Positions 1 through 8,739 of a stretch of 64,000 nt of DNA are shown here, one piece after another. Position numbers and translations under genes: made by a program. Numbering within the stretch: the first letter of the stretch is position 1; each line of letters opens with the position of its first letter. This stretch comes from Rhizomicrobium sp. (GTDB lineage: Bacteria > Pseudomonadota > Alphaproteobacteria > Micropepsales > Micropepsaceae). Under the pieces are notes generated by a model, which saw only the letters and a list, made by a program, of their open reading frames with translations, did not search any database and had not been told where the DNA came from. The stretch is from NCBI GenBank assembly GCA_037200385.1, contig JBBCGL010000001.1, positions 3,549,418 through 3,613,417 on the forward strand, read 5' to 3'.

Positions 1-498
1 GGCGTGCAGGCCGCGCCCGTGGTCATGCCGAAGCCGCGGCCGCCGCAGCCCGACGATCCGCCGGAGGTCGTCGCCGCGGTCGCGCCGCCGGCTCCCGCCG
101 GCATCAAGGTCGGCAGCCTGACCTGCAATGTCTCCAGCGGGTTCGGATTGATCTTCGGCTCCTCCAAGGAGCTCAAATGCACCTATGCGCCCAATAGCGG
201 CAGCGGCGAGCACTACACGGGCACCTTCTCCAAGTACGGAGTCGATATCGGATACGCCGATTCGGCCGTGCTGGTATGGGGCGTGGTCGCGCCGACCTCC
301 GACGTCCGGGCCGGCTCGCTGGAAGGGGACTACGCCGGCGCCACGGCGGGCGCGACGGTGGTCGTGGGCCTCGGGGCCAATGTCCTGATCGGCGGCCTCG
401 ACAAGTCGATCGCGCTGCAGCCGGTCAGCGTCCAGGGCAACACCGGCCTCAACATCGCCGCCGGCATCGGCGTGATCACGCTGAAATACCAGCCTTGA
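1..498 (+). CDS. DUF992 family protein (5' end outside window)
   Basis: The reading frame is open from the first base, and the only early start (GTG at 4) is followed by a Pro/Ala-rich stretch rather than a signal peptide, so the true start probably lies to the left. The C-terminal 130 residues have the DUF992 pattern: VGSLTCNVSSGFG, then a SSKELKCTY strand, a YTGTFSKYGVDIG segment and a Gly/Ala-rich C-terminus. DUF992 proteins are small, usually secreted alphaproteobacterial proteins of unknown function, and the paired cysteines fit a periplasmic location. No function is assigned beyond the family. Confidence 0.75.
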   Translation, partial: GVQAAPVVMPKPRPPQPDDPPEVVAAVAPPAPAGIKVGSLTCNVSSGFGLIFGSSKELKCTYAPNSGSGEHYTGTFSKYGVDIGYADSAVLVWGVVAPTSDVRAGSLEGDYAGATAGATVVVGLGANVLIGGLDKSIALQPVSVQGNTGLNIAAGIGVITLKYQP

Positions 499-969
499 AG
501 GCGGCCACCACCCTGCCGGAGCGCTGCGCACGCCGCGCTCCGGCAGGCATGGCGGTTTGTATCCGGACGGCTCCAATGCGGTTCGCGCCTCCGTCGGATT
601 GACGGAACGCCACACGACGCCGATCTGCGCCGGCCCTAGGGTCTGGACAATTGCATTGCAAGAAAGGTCGTCATGGGCGGGTTTAACCGCCCATCCATCC
701 GGCGCGGGTCTACGTGCCGAAAAGACTCTTGTGCGCCGGCAGACGCGGGCGCGATGGATGGACGCCTCAAGGGCGCCCATGACGGTAGGGGAGCAAGGCT
801 CCAATTGAGGACAGACCCGAGAGCGGTTTCGGTTTGAGAAACCTCGCCCCCAACCCGTGTCGCCCGCCTCATGCGGGCGACCCCAGTTTGTCTTGGCGCA
901 ACCGATCGCCCGGACAAGCCGGGCGATGACGGGTTTCGTGAATCCATTCGAGACAAAGCCGGCTCCAAA
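499..969. repeat. Intergenic region with REP-like hairpins
   Basis: No convincing gene in about 470 bases; the short ORFs have no RBS or family features. It holds three inverted repeats. One is an imperfect long-range pair (669-706 against 749-784) whose outer parts CGTCATGGGCG and TCCATCCATC match. The second is a hairpin at 859-881 (9-bp stem GTCGCCCGC, loop CTCAT). The third is a hairpin at 905-927 (9-bp stem ATCGCCCGG, loop ACAAG). These resemble dispersed REP-type elements common between alphaproteobacterial genes. Confidence 0.6.
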
Positions 970-1000
970 CAAAAAGGGCGGACCGTGAGGCCCGCCCTTT
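970..1000 (-). terminator. Rho-independent terminator of the ompA-like gene
   Basis: A 9-bp perfect stem AAAGGGCGG/CCGCCCTTT (973-981 with 992-1000) is followed on the minus strand by a T-run (TTTTTGTTT). It lies 26 bases past the stop codon of the OmpA-type gene and reads in the right direction. Confidence 0.85.
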
Positions 1001-1025
1001 CCGTATGCTTGAAGCGAGGTGCTGC

Positions 1026-2093
1026 TTAGCCGCCGAGGTCGATGACCGCGCGGCGGTTCTGCGGCTCGCGGACGCCCGGACCGGTCGGGACCAGCGGGTC
1101 GTGGAACGACTTGCCGACGATGTCGATGCCACCGCCGTCCAGACCTTCGCGGACCATCTCGTCCTTGACCGACTGGGCGCGACGGATCGACAGCGCCTGG
1201 TTGTAGCTGTCCGAGCCGACCGTGTCGGTATGGCCGGTGACCAGCACCTTCACGAAGCCGTTCGCCTTGGCGGTGCGAACCGCTTCGGCAACCACTTCCT
1301 GCGCCTTGTCGGTCAGGTTCGACTTGTCGAAGTCGAAGAAGACGATGAACGTCTTCACCGGCGGGGGCGGCGGCGGCGGGGGAGGCGGCGGGGGCGGCGG
1401 CGGCGGGGGAGGCGGCGGCGGAGCAGCTTCCTCCATGTACCAGCGGATGCCGATCATCGCGACATGCTCTTGCGCCTGCGAGATGTGGATCGGCTCGATC
1501 GCCGCGAAGTCCGACACGTAGTTGTGGTCGACTTCCGCCGAACGATAGCGGTAGTCGGCGAACAGCTCGACCGTCGGGTCGATCTCATAGTTCAGGCCGA
1601 GGATGCCCTGCCACATGAACTCGGTGTGCTGGCCGCGGAGGACCTTGAGGGGCCCGAAGAGCGAGTCCTTGACCGACAGGTCGAGCGCGCCGGCGCCGAT
1701 GCCGCCGCCGAACGACAGGCTCCAGCGATCGCCGAGATTCCAGTCATAGATGAAGTTGACCAGCGCGGATTTGAGCGCGTTCTGGCCGCTGAGCGTACCA
1801 ACGAAGGGAGGATTGTCCTTATGCTGGTCGTGCGAGTCGTAACCGACTTCGAATTCCAGGCGCAGATTGCTGGCCCACTTGTAACCGAACGAGCCGGTCA
1901 CCAAAGCCGTATCGGCCTGGCCGAGATCGGCATGAACGGAGCCCGGCGGCGCGGTGACAGCGGAGATCGGCTCCATATGGTCGTAACCGACACCGAGGCC
2001 GAGATACCAGCCCTGGGTATCATTGGCCAGTGCAGGGGAGGCGCTGAGCGCCGCCAGTGCGACGCCCGTCAAGGCGATCGAACGAAGTTTCAT
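1026..2093 (-). CDS. OmpA family outer-membrane protein with polyproline linker
   Basis: A 355-aa precursor. The ATG at 2093 is chosen because a GAGGA Shine-Dalgarno lies just upstream and a typical signal peptide follows (MKLRSIALTG through ASPALA). The mature N-terminal half is an OmpA-like eight-strand beta-barrel (GWYLGLGVGYD at its start, alternating aromatic strands). A run of exactly 21 prolines then precedes a C-terminal OmpA/MotB peptidoglycan-binding domain (FFDFDKSNLT, VTGHTDTVGS, RRAQSVKDEM, NRRAVIDLGG). It anchors the outer membrane to peptidoglycan. The gene is monocistronic, with its own terminator. The proline run is encoded by a tandem 27-base repeat (see findings). Confidence 0.92.
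   Translation of the reverse strand: MKLRSIALTGVALAALSASPALANDTQGWYLGLGVGYDHMEPISAVTAPPGSVHADLGQADTALVTGSFGYKWASNLRLEFEVGYDSHDQHKDNPPFVGTLSGQNALKSALVNFIYDWNLGDRWSLSFGGGIGAGALDLSVKDSLFGPLKVLRGQHTEFMWQGILGLNYEIDPTVELFADYRYRSAEVDHNYVSDFAAIEPIHISQAQEHVAMIGIRWYMEEAAPPPPPPPPPPPPPPPPPPPPPVKTFIVFFDFDKSNLTDKAQEVVAEAVRTAKANGFVKVLVTGHTDTVGSDSYNQALSIRRAQSVKDEMVREGLDGGGIDIVGKSFHDPLVPTGPGVREPQNRRAVIDLGG
1359..1421 (-). repeat. Tandem 27-bp repeat encoding the OmpA polyproline linker
   Basis: The 63 bases coding for 21 prolines consist of two identical 27-base units (1359-1385 and 1386-1412, nine codons each) plus a 9-base partial unit (1413-1421). The tract is G-rich on the plus strand (CGG/GGG/AGG triplets). 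Slippage or unequal exchange would change the linker by nine residues without a frameshift. Confidence 0.85.
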
Positions 2094-2498
2094 TTCTATC
2101 CTCGCTTCAAATACCGACGGGCAGGGACCCCCCCACCTAAACGTTCGGACGACAGTGGTCTTATAACGGCGCCGAATGCAGATGTCTCCCCTGCCCGTTT
2201 TGGGATTCATAGCTTTTGGCTACCGCCACGCCGATTTACACATGCCCTGTGACTGCACTGCAACAGCCCGGCGGTTTTTGGACGGCATTTCAAAGCATTG
2301 TGCGACATAAGCGCGACGCGCGGCATGAACGGCGCGCACAATTAATCCCATTGCAGGCGCTTCTACCCGGCGGCCGGGCGCCGTTGCGCGGCTTTGTCTC
2401 ACCGCGCCGGTCGTCCGCCTGCCCTTGACCCTTCGGGCGCAGTTGATCGATGCTCCTCGGCCCGATTCACGACGACGCGCTTCGCCGCCAGGGCTTTG
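2094..2498. other. Intergenic region between ompA-like gene and btaB; nothing identified
   Basis: About 405 bases upstream of the OmpA-type gene and downstream of btaB. It must hold the ompA promoter and leader, but I see no clear sigma-70 boxes, hairpin terminator or conserved small gene. The short ORFs here lack an RBS and any recognisable features. Confidence 0.4.
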
Positions 2499-3173
2499 TC
2501 AGAGGAAGGCCCCGCTCCAGAACGCCGCCTCGCGCCGCGCAGTCCAGACAAACGCATAGCGCGCGGGCAAAAGCGTCAGCGCGCCCCAATGTTTATGCCC
2601 GTCACCCGCCTCGATCGTGCGCAGCAATTCCTCGCGCGGCGCGACGTGGAAGAGCGACAGCCATGCCCGCAGCACATGTTCGGCGACGGGGCCCAGGCCC
2701 TTCAGGTCGCCGAAATCTACGACATGGACCGTTCCCCCGGGCGCCAGCGCGCCCTGTGCCGCATGCAAGGCCTTCTTCCAGTCCGGGATCATCGACAGCG
2801 AATAGGAGAACACGGCGGCATCGAACGGGTCGCTCTCGCCGAACAGGGACGGGCTGAGATCCTCGGCATAGGCCTGCACCAGCTTGACGCGATCCGCCAT
2901 CCCGGCCCGCGCGACCGAGGCATGCGAGCTGATCAGCATTTCCTGGGAGGCATCGAGGCCGAACAGCCTGGCATCGGGATAGGCCTGTCCGATCTTGACC
3001 AGGTTGCGTGAGGTGCCGCAGCCGATCTCGATCACCCGCGCACCCGGCTTCAGGCGCAAATCCCGGATTAGCCTGTCGCGGCCAAAAAGATAATATTTCC
3101 GTGTCAAATCATAGATATAGCGCTGCCGCCGATAGACCTTGTCCATCAACGCGGCGTGATCGGCGGCGCTCAC
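2499..3173 (-). CDS. btaB: Diacylglycerylhomoserine N-methyltransferase (BtaB type)
   Basis: 224 aa, class I SAM methyltransferase. The GTG at 3173 overlaps the btaA stop as GTGA, so the two are translationally coupled. The SAM-binding motif EIGCGTSRN is at residues 49-57, then the acidic residue of GLDASQEM and the post-motif FSYSLSMIPDWKKAL. BtaB trimethylates diacylglycerylhomoserine to the betaine lipid DGTS, a phosphorus-free membrane lipid. The adjacent btaA, which makes the substrate, supports the assignment strongly. An internal ATG at 3146 (MDKVYRRQ) is an alternative start but would remove the overlap. Confidence 0.88.
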   Translation of the reverse strand: MSAADHAALMDKVYRRQRYIYDLTRKYYLFGRDRLIRDLRLKPGARVIEIGCGTSRNLVKIGQAYPDARLFGLDASQEMLISSHASVARAGMADRVKLVQAYAEDLSPSLFGESDPFDAAVFSYSLSMIPDWKKALHAAQGALAPGGTVHVVDFGDLKGLGPVAEHVLRAWLSLFHVAPREELLRTIEAGDGHKHWGALTLLPARYAFVWTARREAAFWSGAFL

Positions 3174-4387
3174 GACAGCGGACGGCGGGCATAGACGTGG
3201 AAACCGCCATAGATCGAGGAGCGGTCCTTGCCGTGCCAGGCACGGCTTTCCTGCTCGAGATAGGTCCAGGGCGCCAGCACTTCGGGCGGCAGCTTGCGCG
3301 GCAGCGGCGAGTCGGGGCCTGCGGTCCGGAAGATCACCCGTGCGTCGCGGGCGTCGGCCGTACGGTCGATCTCGCGCCACAACGCCGTGATCTGGTCGTT
3401 GTTCATCCAGTCCTGTGCGTCGAGCAGCACATAGCGATGCAGCGATTGCGGCGCCTGGGCTTCGAGGAAATCGGTCAGCGAGGCGTGATGCACCTCGACC
3501 TTGCCGGTCCGCTTGCGGATGACGTCGTAGACGTCCTGCCGCAGATAGTCCGGCACGGCTTCCTTGTGCTCGACGTCGTAGCCGCGCCCGAAGGCCTGCC
3601 AGGCGAAATAGTTCTCGTTGATCGGGAAGTCGCAGGCCAGCCGCTCGACGCGCTCGCGCAGCACCGCGACCGGGTCGCCGGCGGCGACCAGTTCGTCGTA
3701 CTGCGCCGGCGGGATGCCGAGCGCATAGAGCGAGACCGGGCTCTTCGAGAGCAGTTTGATCGACTTGAACTCGAACAGCGGTGCGATGTCGCGCTCGAAC
3801 AGGCGGCGCTGCTCTTCCGGGGTGCGGGCCGAAAGGATCGGCTCGAGCTTCTTGCCGTGCAGCTTGGCGACGGTATGCAGGATGCCGATGAAGCGGCCGA
3901 GAAGACCGTAGCGATAGAGGTTCTTGCCGAACATGTTGATGCGCTTGCCGCGCAGCGGCCGTCGCTCTTCCCAGTACTCGCGCGTCTCCTCGTCGAGATG
4001 CTTGCGCAGGTACCTGTCATAGGCGCCGCGATTCGCCTTGTCGTTGGCGTGGCCGAAGAAGCGGAAGAAGGTCTCATAGTTCGGCAGATGCTCGAGCGCC
4101 GACAGCTTCAGCTTGGTCAGGGCGATGTGGTTGGGATTGAGATCCACCGCCACGATTTTCGCCGGATCGGCCGCGAGATAGTTGAGGACGTTGCAGCCGC
4201 CCGACGCGATGGTGATCAGCCGGTGCTGCGGCGCCAAGGCCAGCGCGGCCAGATCCACGACCGGGTCTTCCCAGATCTGGTTATAGACAAACCCTTGGAA
4301 CATAAGGGTAAAAAGGCGCTCCAACGCGCCCCGCTTCGTGTTGGCAGGCTTTTGATGCGCCGCCTTGTCGAGGAGCTGATTGGCCAT
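3170..4387 (-). CDS. btaA: S-adenosylmethionine:diacylglycerol 3-amino-3-carboxypropyl transferase (BtaA, DUF3419)
   Basis: 405 aa, start ATG at 4387. It transfers the 3-amino-3-carboxypropyl group of SAM to diacylglycerol, the first step of betaine lipid (DGTS) synthesis at the membrane. Visible DUF3419/BtaA features are the N-terminal FVYNQIWEDP segment, the SAM loop SGGCN at residues 62-66, VDLNPNH (81-87), and a C-terminal methyltransferase-like half with LLDAQDWMNNDQ. Length is as expected for the family. It lies first in a two-gene btaA-btaB operon, divergent from tesB. In known systems this operon is induced by phosphate limitation; I saw no clear Pho box here. Confidence 0.9.
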   Translation of the reverse strand: MANQLLDKAAHQKPANTKRGALERLFTLMFQGFVYNQIWEDPVVDLAALALAPQHRLITIASGGCNVLNYLAADPAKIVAVDLNPNHIALTKLKLSALEHLPNYETFFRFFGHANDKANRGAYDRYLRKHLDEETREYWEERRPLRGKRINMFGKNLYRYGLLGRFIGILHTVAKLHGKKLEPILSARTPEEQRRLFERDIAPLFEFKSIKLLSKSPVSLYALGIPPAQYDELVAAGDPVAVLRERVERLACDFPINENYFAWQAFGRGYDVEHKEAVPDYLRQDVYDVIRKRTGKVEVHHASLTDFLEAQAPQSLHRYVLLDAQDWMNNDQITALWREIDRTADARDARVIFRTAGPDSPLPRKLPPEVLAPWTYLEQESRAWHGKDRSSIYGGFHVYARRPLS

Positions 4388-4539
4388 GACAGTCCTTTGA
4401 AAAACCTTCTTTTTCGCCGTGCATGTAGGGAATGGCAAAGTTTTATGACGGAATGACGGATGCTGGCAAAGAATTTCCCGCGTCCGCTCCTCCTGCCGGC
4501 GATCTTGCACCCGCGAAGGAGCCCGCTTAAGGACGGCGC

Positions 4540-5421
4540 ATGACCAAGACAGCATCCGGCAAGACACCCATCGAGGACGTCCTCGACCTGCTCGACCTCG
4601 AAAAGATCGAGGAGAACATCTTCCGCGGCCAAAGCCCGGAGGACCGGATGCAGCGCGTCTTCGGCGGCCAGGTGCTGGGCCAGGCCCTGGTCGCGGCCAG
4701 CCGCACCGTGGAAGGCCGGGTCTGCCATTCCTTCCACGCCTACTTCCTGCGCGCCGGCGATCCCAAGGTCCCGATCCTCTATGAAGTCGATCGCGCCCGC
4801 GACGGGGCAAGCTTCACCTCGCGCCGCGTCGTCGCCATCCAGCACGGCAAGCAGATCTTCAACATGTCCGCGTCGTTCCAGGTGCCCGAGAAGGGGCTCG
4901 AACACCAGCTCGACATGCCGAAGGTCCCCGGCCCCGACGAACTCCTCGACGAGCACGAAGCGCGCAAGCGGTGGATGGACAAGATGCCGGAGGAGCAGAA
5001 GGCCTGGATGAGCCGGCCGCGCCCCATAGAGATGCGCCCCGTCGTGCTCGATGACTGGATGAACCGCGCGCCGCGCCCGCCTCTCGACAATGTCTGGATC
5101 CGCGCCACCGGCCCGGTGCCCGACGACGTGATCGTCCAGCAATCGGTCCTGGCTTATGCCTCCGACATGTCGCTGCTCGACACCGCGCTTCTGCCGCATG
5201 GTCGTTCGTGGCATTCGCCGATGCAGATGGCGAGCCTCGATCACGCCATGTGGTTCCACCATCCGTTCCGGATGGACGATTGGCTGCTCTATGCGCAGGA
5301 TTCGCCCAGCGCCGCCGGCGCGCGCGGCTTCAACCGCGGCTCGCTGTTCACGCGCGACGGCAAGCTCGTCGCCAGCGTGGTGCAGGAAGGCCTGATGCGC
5401 GTGCGGGAAAAGAAATCCTGA
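4540..5421 (+). CDS. tesB: Acyl-CoA thioesterase II
   Basis: 293 aa, ATG preceded by AAGGA at good spacing. It hydrolyses acyl-CoA to free fatty acid and CoA in the cytosol. The double hot-dog architecture of TesB is visible: N-terminal FGGQVLGQALVAASRTV and HSFHAYFLRAGD; C-terminal YASDMSLLDTALLPHG, SLDHAMWFH and FNRGSLFTRDGKLVASVVQEGLMR. The Asp of the second half (SDMSLLDT) and the Gln of VVQEG match the D-T-Q catalytic layout of the family. Single gene, divergent from btaA. Confidence 0.93.
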   Translation: MTKTASGKTPIEDVLDLLDLEKIEENIFRGQSPEDRMQRVFGGQVLGQALVAASRTVEGRVCHSFHAYFLRAGDPKVPILYEVDRARDGASFTSRRVVAIQHGKQIFNMSASFQVPEKGLEHQLDMPKVPGPDELLDEHEARKRWMDKMPEEQKAWMSRPRPIEMRPVVLDDWMNRAPRPPLDNVWIRATGPVPDDVIVQQSVLAYASDMSLLDTALLPHGRSWHSPMQMASLDHAMWFHHPFRMDDWLLYAQDSPSAAGARGFNRGSLFTRDGKLVASVVQEGLMRVREKKS

Positions 5422-5955
5422 TCAGGTTGCGCTGCGGGTGATCGTCGTGCTCCGCCGCGGCCGCGCGTAGAAATTCGACGTCATGTTGGTCGTGCCGGTC
5501 AGGTAGTCGGTGACCGGCGAATTGTACGGATAGGTCACCTCCACCAGGACCACGCTGCCGCCGCTGGTGATCACCCCGGTCGGCACGCTGACATTCGAAC
5601 CGACGGTGCGCGCCGTGGCGTTCTGCGCGTCGCTCCAGGTGACCTTGCCGCCGCCCGTGCCGTTGTCGACCAGGCAGGAGATCACGATCTTCAGCCCCGT
5701 CGCGGGGTAGGGATAGACGATCGAGTTGACCGCCGACTCGACATTGGTGATGTCGTTGTTGGTGACGTTGGTCTCCTGCGCGATCAGGTCGGCCGCGGTC
5801 GCCGACATCCCCGTGACCTTCTGCTGGCAGTCGAGTGCGTCCGCCAGCTCGATGCTGCCGAGGAACATCGCCGCCATGACCGGCGCCAGCATGGCGAATT
5901 CGATCGCCGCCAGTCCGTCCTTCGCACGCGCGAATCTGCGCAAGAGCGTCAGCAT
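5422..5955 (-). CDS. TadE/TadF-like pilus assembly protein
   Basis: 177 aa, ATG at 5955 overlapping the upstream gene's stop by 7 bases. N-terminal basic stretch (LLRRFARAKDG), then the pilin-like motif LAAIEFAMLAPVMAAMFLGSIELADAL: a cleavable or anchoring hydrophobic helix with the Glu typical of TadE-like pseudopilins. The rest is a Thr/Val-rich periplasmic domain. TadE/F are minor pilins required for Flp pilus assembly. The pair is divergent from the TadG-like gene at 6823. Confidence 0.8.
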   Translation of the reverse strand: MLTLLRRFARAKDGLAAIEFAMLAPVMAAMFLGSIELADALDCQQKVTGMSATAADLIAQETNVTNNDITNVESAVNSIVYPYPATGLKIVISCLVDNGTGGGKVTWSDAQNATARTVGSNVSVPTGVITSGGSVVLVEVTYPYNSPVTDYLTGTTNMTSNFYARPRRSTTITRSAT

Positions 5956-6533
5956 CCCGATATCACGTTCGTATAGGGCTCGTTGCGGAACGCCGCGGTC
6001 GCCGTGATCAGGTGATAGGCGCCGTTCGCATTGACGAGGAATTGCTGCAGCACCGGCGTCAGCACCTTCCAGGTATAGAAGGCGCGGACCAGCACGACGC
6101 TGCAGGGCGTGCCGGGCTGGTAGTTGTTGAGCGTGCTCTTCAGGTTGCCGTTCGCGTCCGTCGGCGAACTGAAGGTCGCGCCGGAATAGCCCGTATAGGC
6201 CTGCATGTCGATCTGCAGGTTCGAGTCGCAGGCGAGCAGCGGCGAGATGTCGTTGCAGATCATCGTGCGGAACTGGGTCTGCGTCATGCTGGTGGTCTGC
6301 GCCTGGCCGGTGCGGACGTAGCGCGCGGCGTTGTCGGTCGCATATTGCAGCGTCGAACCCGCGAAATAGATGATGCCGTTCTCGATGATGCCCATCAGCA
6401 GGACGAAGAACACCGGCGCGATGATGGCGAATTCGATGGCGGCGGATGCCCGTGTTCCTTCGCGGCGCATGCGGCGCACCGTCCCGGCCAGGCGCCTTCG
6501 CAACTTCCCGAATGTGGCTTTCACGCCGGTCAC
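5949..6533 (-). CDS. TadE-like pilus assembly protein
   Basis: 194 aa with GTG start at 6533 (AGGG upstream; an alternative GTG lies at 6524). After a strongly basic cytoplasmic segment (KLRRRLAGTVRRMRREG) comes the TadE motif ASAAIEFAIIAPVFFVLLMGI with its invariant-type Glu, then FAGSTLQYATDNAARYVRTGQ, characteristic of TadE. Two cysteines, in MICNDISPLLAC, may form a periplasmic disulfide. It is the first gene of a two-gene minor-pilin operon and probably acts with the Tad machinery at 11.8-21.4 kb. Confidence 0.85.
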   Translation of the reverse strand: MTGVKATFGKLRRRLAGTVRRMRREGTRASAAIEFAIIAPVFFVLLMGIIENGIIYFAGSTLQYATDNAARYVRTGQAQTTSMTQTQFRTMICNDISPLLACDSNLQIDMQAYTGYSGATFSSPTDANGNLKSTLNNYQPGTPCSVVLVRAFYTWKVLTPVLQQFLVNANGAYHLITATAAFRNEPYTNVISGC

Positions 6534-6822
6534 GGCCCTGTCTACTTAAGCCTCTTGCCCCGGCGCGTTCTACGGCGGCGGGCGCGCAACGCGAAGGATA
6601 TGCCACCCGTATGCTGACCAAAGGCTTAAATCCATGCGCTCGCTATGCCTCGAATGGTTACGATGCGCCGGCGGCGTTCATGTTTCGCTAATCTTCCTTT
6701 ATTTCGACTGGAATGTTCGCCGTATCGCTAACGAAGACCTAACCACGCCGCGGCTTTGGCGCGGCTTTCTTCACACCTTTGGTGGATGATGCAGTCCTGT
6801 CATTCCATTCCGGGTCCGTTCG

Positions 6823-8673
6823 ATGTCCCTGCGCGAGAAGTTTGGGTCTGCCTTGGAGCGCGTTCGCGCCCGCGCGCGGCGCTTTCTCCGCAACAACGAT
6901 GCCAATGTGGCGATGATCTTCGCGATCTCGATCATCCCCGTGACGATCGCCGCCGGCACGGGCCTCGACCTCGCGCGCGCCATGATCGTGAAATCCTCGC
7001 TCAGCGAGGCGCTCGACGCCTCCGCCCTGGCGGTCGCGAGCACGACCGGCCTCACGCAGGCACAGATGCAGACCGAGGCGCAGAACTACTTCAACGCCAA
7101 TTACAAGGCGGATTCGTCCTACGGGACCCCGGCCGCCGTAGCGGTGGTGCAAAGCGGCCAGCAGGTGACGGTGTCGACCACCGTGCCGATGCCGACCACG
7201 CTGATCAACGTCGCGGGCATCCACACGGTGAATGTCGCGTCGTCCTCGACCGTGGTGTGGGGCCAGAACAAGCTCTGGGTCAGCCTCGTTCTCGACAACA
7301 CCGGTTCGATGACGCAGACCGACTCCACGGGAACGTCGAAGATATCGGCGCTGCAGACCGCGACGCATCAATTGCTCACCATGCTGCAGAACGCGTCGTC
7401 GACGGCGGGCGACGTGCGCGCCGCGATCATCCCGTTCTCCAAGACGGTGAATGTCGGCACGGCGAATGCCGGCGCGACCTGGATCGACTGGACCGATTGG
7501 GAAGCGGCGCCCGCGGGCTCGACGCCGTCGGGCACCGTTGGCCCCGGCTCGAGCTGTCCTTACAGCTGGAGCAGCAATGGCTTCTACTGCGCGCCCAGCG
7601 CCACCAATGATGCCAACTGCTTCAACGGCCGTGGCGACGACTGCGCGGATACGATCCCGTCGAGCGGCCTGATCTGCCCCAGCGCGCCCTCGGCCAACGC
7701 CAGCACGGGCCTGGGCGGCCATTACTACAATGGCTGCTGGAACAGCGTGCGCTCGCAGACCAAGACCACCACGACCAACGTCACCACGGTGACGACCACC
7801 AAGCAGAGCTGTACGTCCAATACGAGCGGCGGCAATGTCAGTTGCAGCAACAAATCGGGCTATCCCAGCACCGCCAGCCCGACCACGACGAGCAGCAGCG
7901 CAACGACCAACGGCTATACCGGCGATTCCACCACCACCTCGTCCAACACCACGAGCGGCACGGTCGACGGCAGCAAGAGCTGCACCAGCAAGACCTGTTC
8001 GTGGACGCGCACCATCACCTCGACCAAGGTCGATCAGACCGTGGCCAAGACCGGCACCGGCAACTACAACCACACCTGGGTGGTGAACGATCATTCGACT
8101 TGGCACGGCTGCATCATGGACCGCACCCAGAACTACGACACGACCTTCACCACGCCGACCACCACGGCGACCAAGTTCCCGGCCGAGAACAGCCAATCCT
8201 GCGTGCCCAGTGTCCTGGGCACGCTGAGTTACGACTGGACCTCGCTCAACGCGCAGGTCACCGCCATGACCGCGGGAGGCTCGACCAACCAGACCATCGG
8301 CCTCGCCTGGGGCATGCAGGCGCTGACCATCGGCGATCCGCTGAACGCGCCGTCCCTGCCCGCCAACACCAAGCAGTACATCATCATCCTCAGCGACGGC
8401 CTCAACACCCAGAACCGCTGGGACGGCGACGGCTCGAACCAGGAAACCGACGTCGACGACCGCATGGCGATCGCCTGCACCAACGCCAAGACCGCCGGCT
8501 TCACGATCTATGCGGTGTTCGTGGATCTCAACGGAACCCAGGGCAACTCGAGCGTGCTGCAGAATTGCGCCTCGGATTCGAGCAAATATTTCGACCTGAC
8601 GACCTCGGGCGCCATCATCACCACGCTCAACGCCATCGGCCAGCAGATCACCAATCTGCGGGTGGCGCAGTAG
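6823..8673 (+). CDS. TadG-like pilus assembly protein with von Willebrand factor A domain
   Basis: 616 aa. A basic N-terminus and the TadE/G-type helix (NDANVAMIFAISIIPVTIAAG) anchor it in the inner membrane; LDLARAMIVKSSLSEALDASALA is the usual TadG continuation. A VWA domain begins near residue 153 with the MIDAS motif DNTGS (158-162) and resumes at IILSDGLNTQNRWDGDG. Within the VWA region lies an insert of roughly 110 residues (about 311-420) made largely of Thr, Ser and Cys. TadG-like proteins act in Flp pilus anchoring or assembly. The gene is divergent from the two TadE-like genes, and a leader of about 290 bases separates them. Confidence 0.87.
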   Translation: MSLREKFGSALERVRARARRFLRNNDANVAMIFAISIIPVTIAAGTGLDLARAMIVKSSLSEALDASALAVASTTGLTQAQMQTEAQNYFNANYKADSSYGTPAAVAVVQSGQQVTVSTTVPMPTTLINVAGIHTVNVASSSTVVWGQNKLWVSLVLDNTGSMTQTDSTGTSKISALQTATHQLLTMLQNASSTAGDVRAAIIPFSKTVNVGTANAGATWIDWTDWEAAPAGSTPSGTVGPGSSCPYSWSSNGFYCAPSATNDANCFNGRGDDCADTIPSSGLICPSAPSANASTGLGGHYYNGCWNSVRSQTKTTTTNVTTVTTTKQSCTSNTSGGNVSCSNKSGYPSTASPTTTSSSATTNGYTGDSTTTSSNTTSGTVDGSKSCTSKTCSWTRTITSTKVDQTVAKTGTGNYNHTWVVNDHSTWHGCIMDRTQNYDTTFTTPTTTATKFPAENSQSCVPSVLGTLSYDWTSLNAQVTAMTAGGSTNQTIGLAWGMQALTIGDPLNAPSLPANTKQYIIILSDGLNTQNRWDGDGSNQETDVDDRMAIACTNAKTAGFTIYAVFVDLNGTQGNSSVLQNCASDSSKYFDLTTSGAIITTLNAIGQQITNLRVAQ

Positions 8674-8739
8674 CGTCGGCGAAAGCATTGCGAAAGCTTT
8701 TGCCCGCTAGGCTCGAACGCAACAACGGATAGGACCCGA

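Noticed and set aside
5422-6621. A single 399-codon protein on the minus strand
   Set aside because: Its N-terminal part is out of frame with the TadE motif; two overlapping TadE-like genes explain the region better.
7755-8080. CRISPR- or microsatellite-like repeat in the Thr-rich part of the TadG-like gene
   Set aside because: Repetition is at amino-acid level (ACC/ACG codons) with no regular DNA unit or spacers.
6739-8688. Minus-strand ORF (649 codons) opposite the TadG-like gene
   Set aside because: Gly/Arg/Ala-rich shadow; plus-strand protein has VWA and TadG motifs and an expected start.
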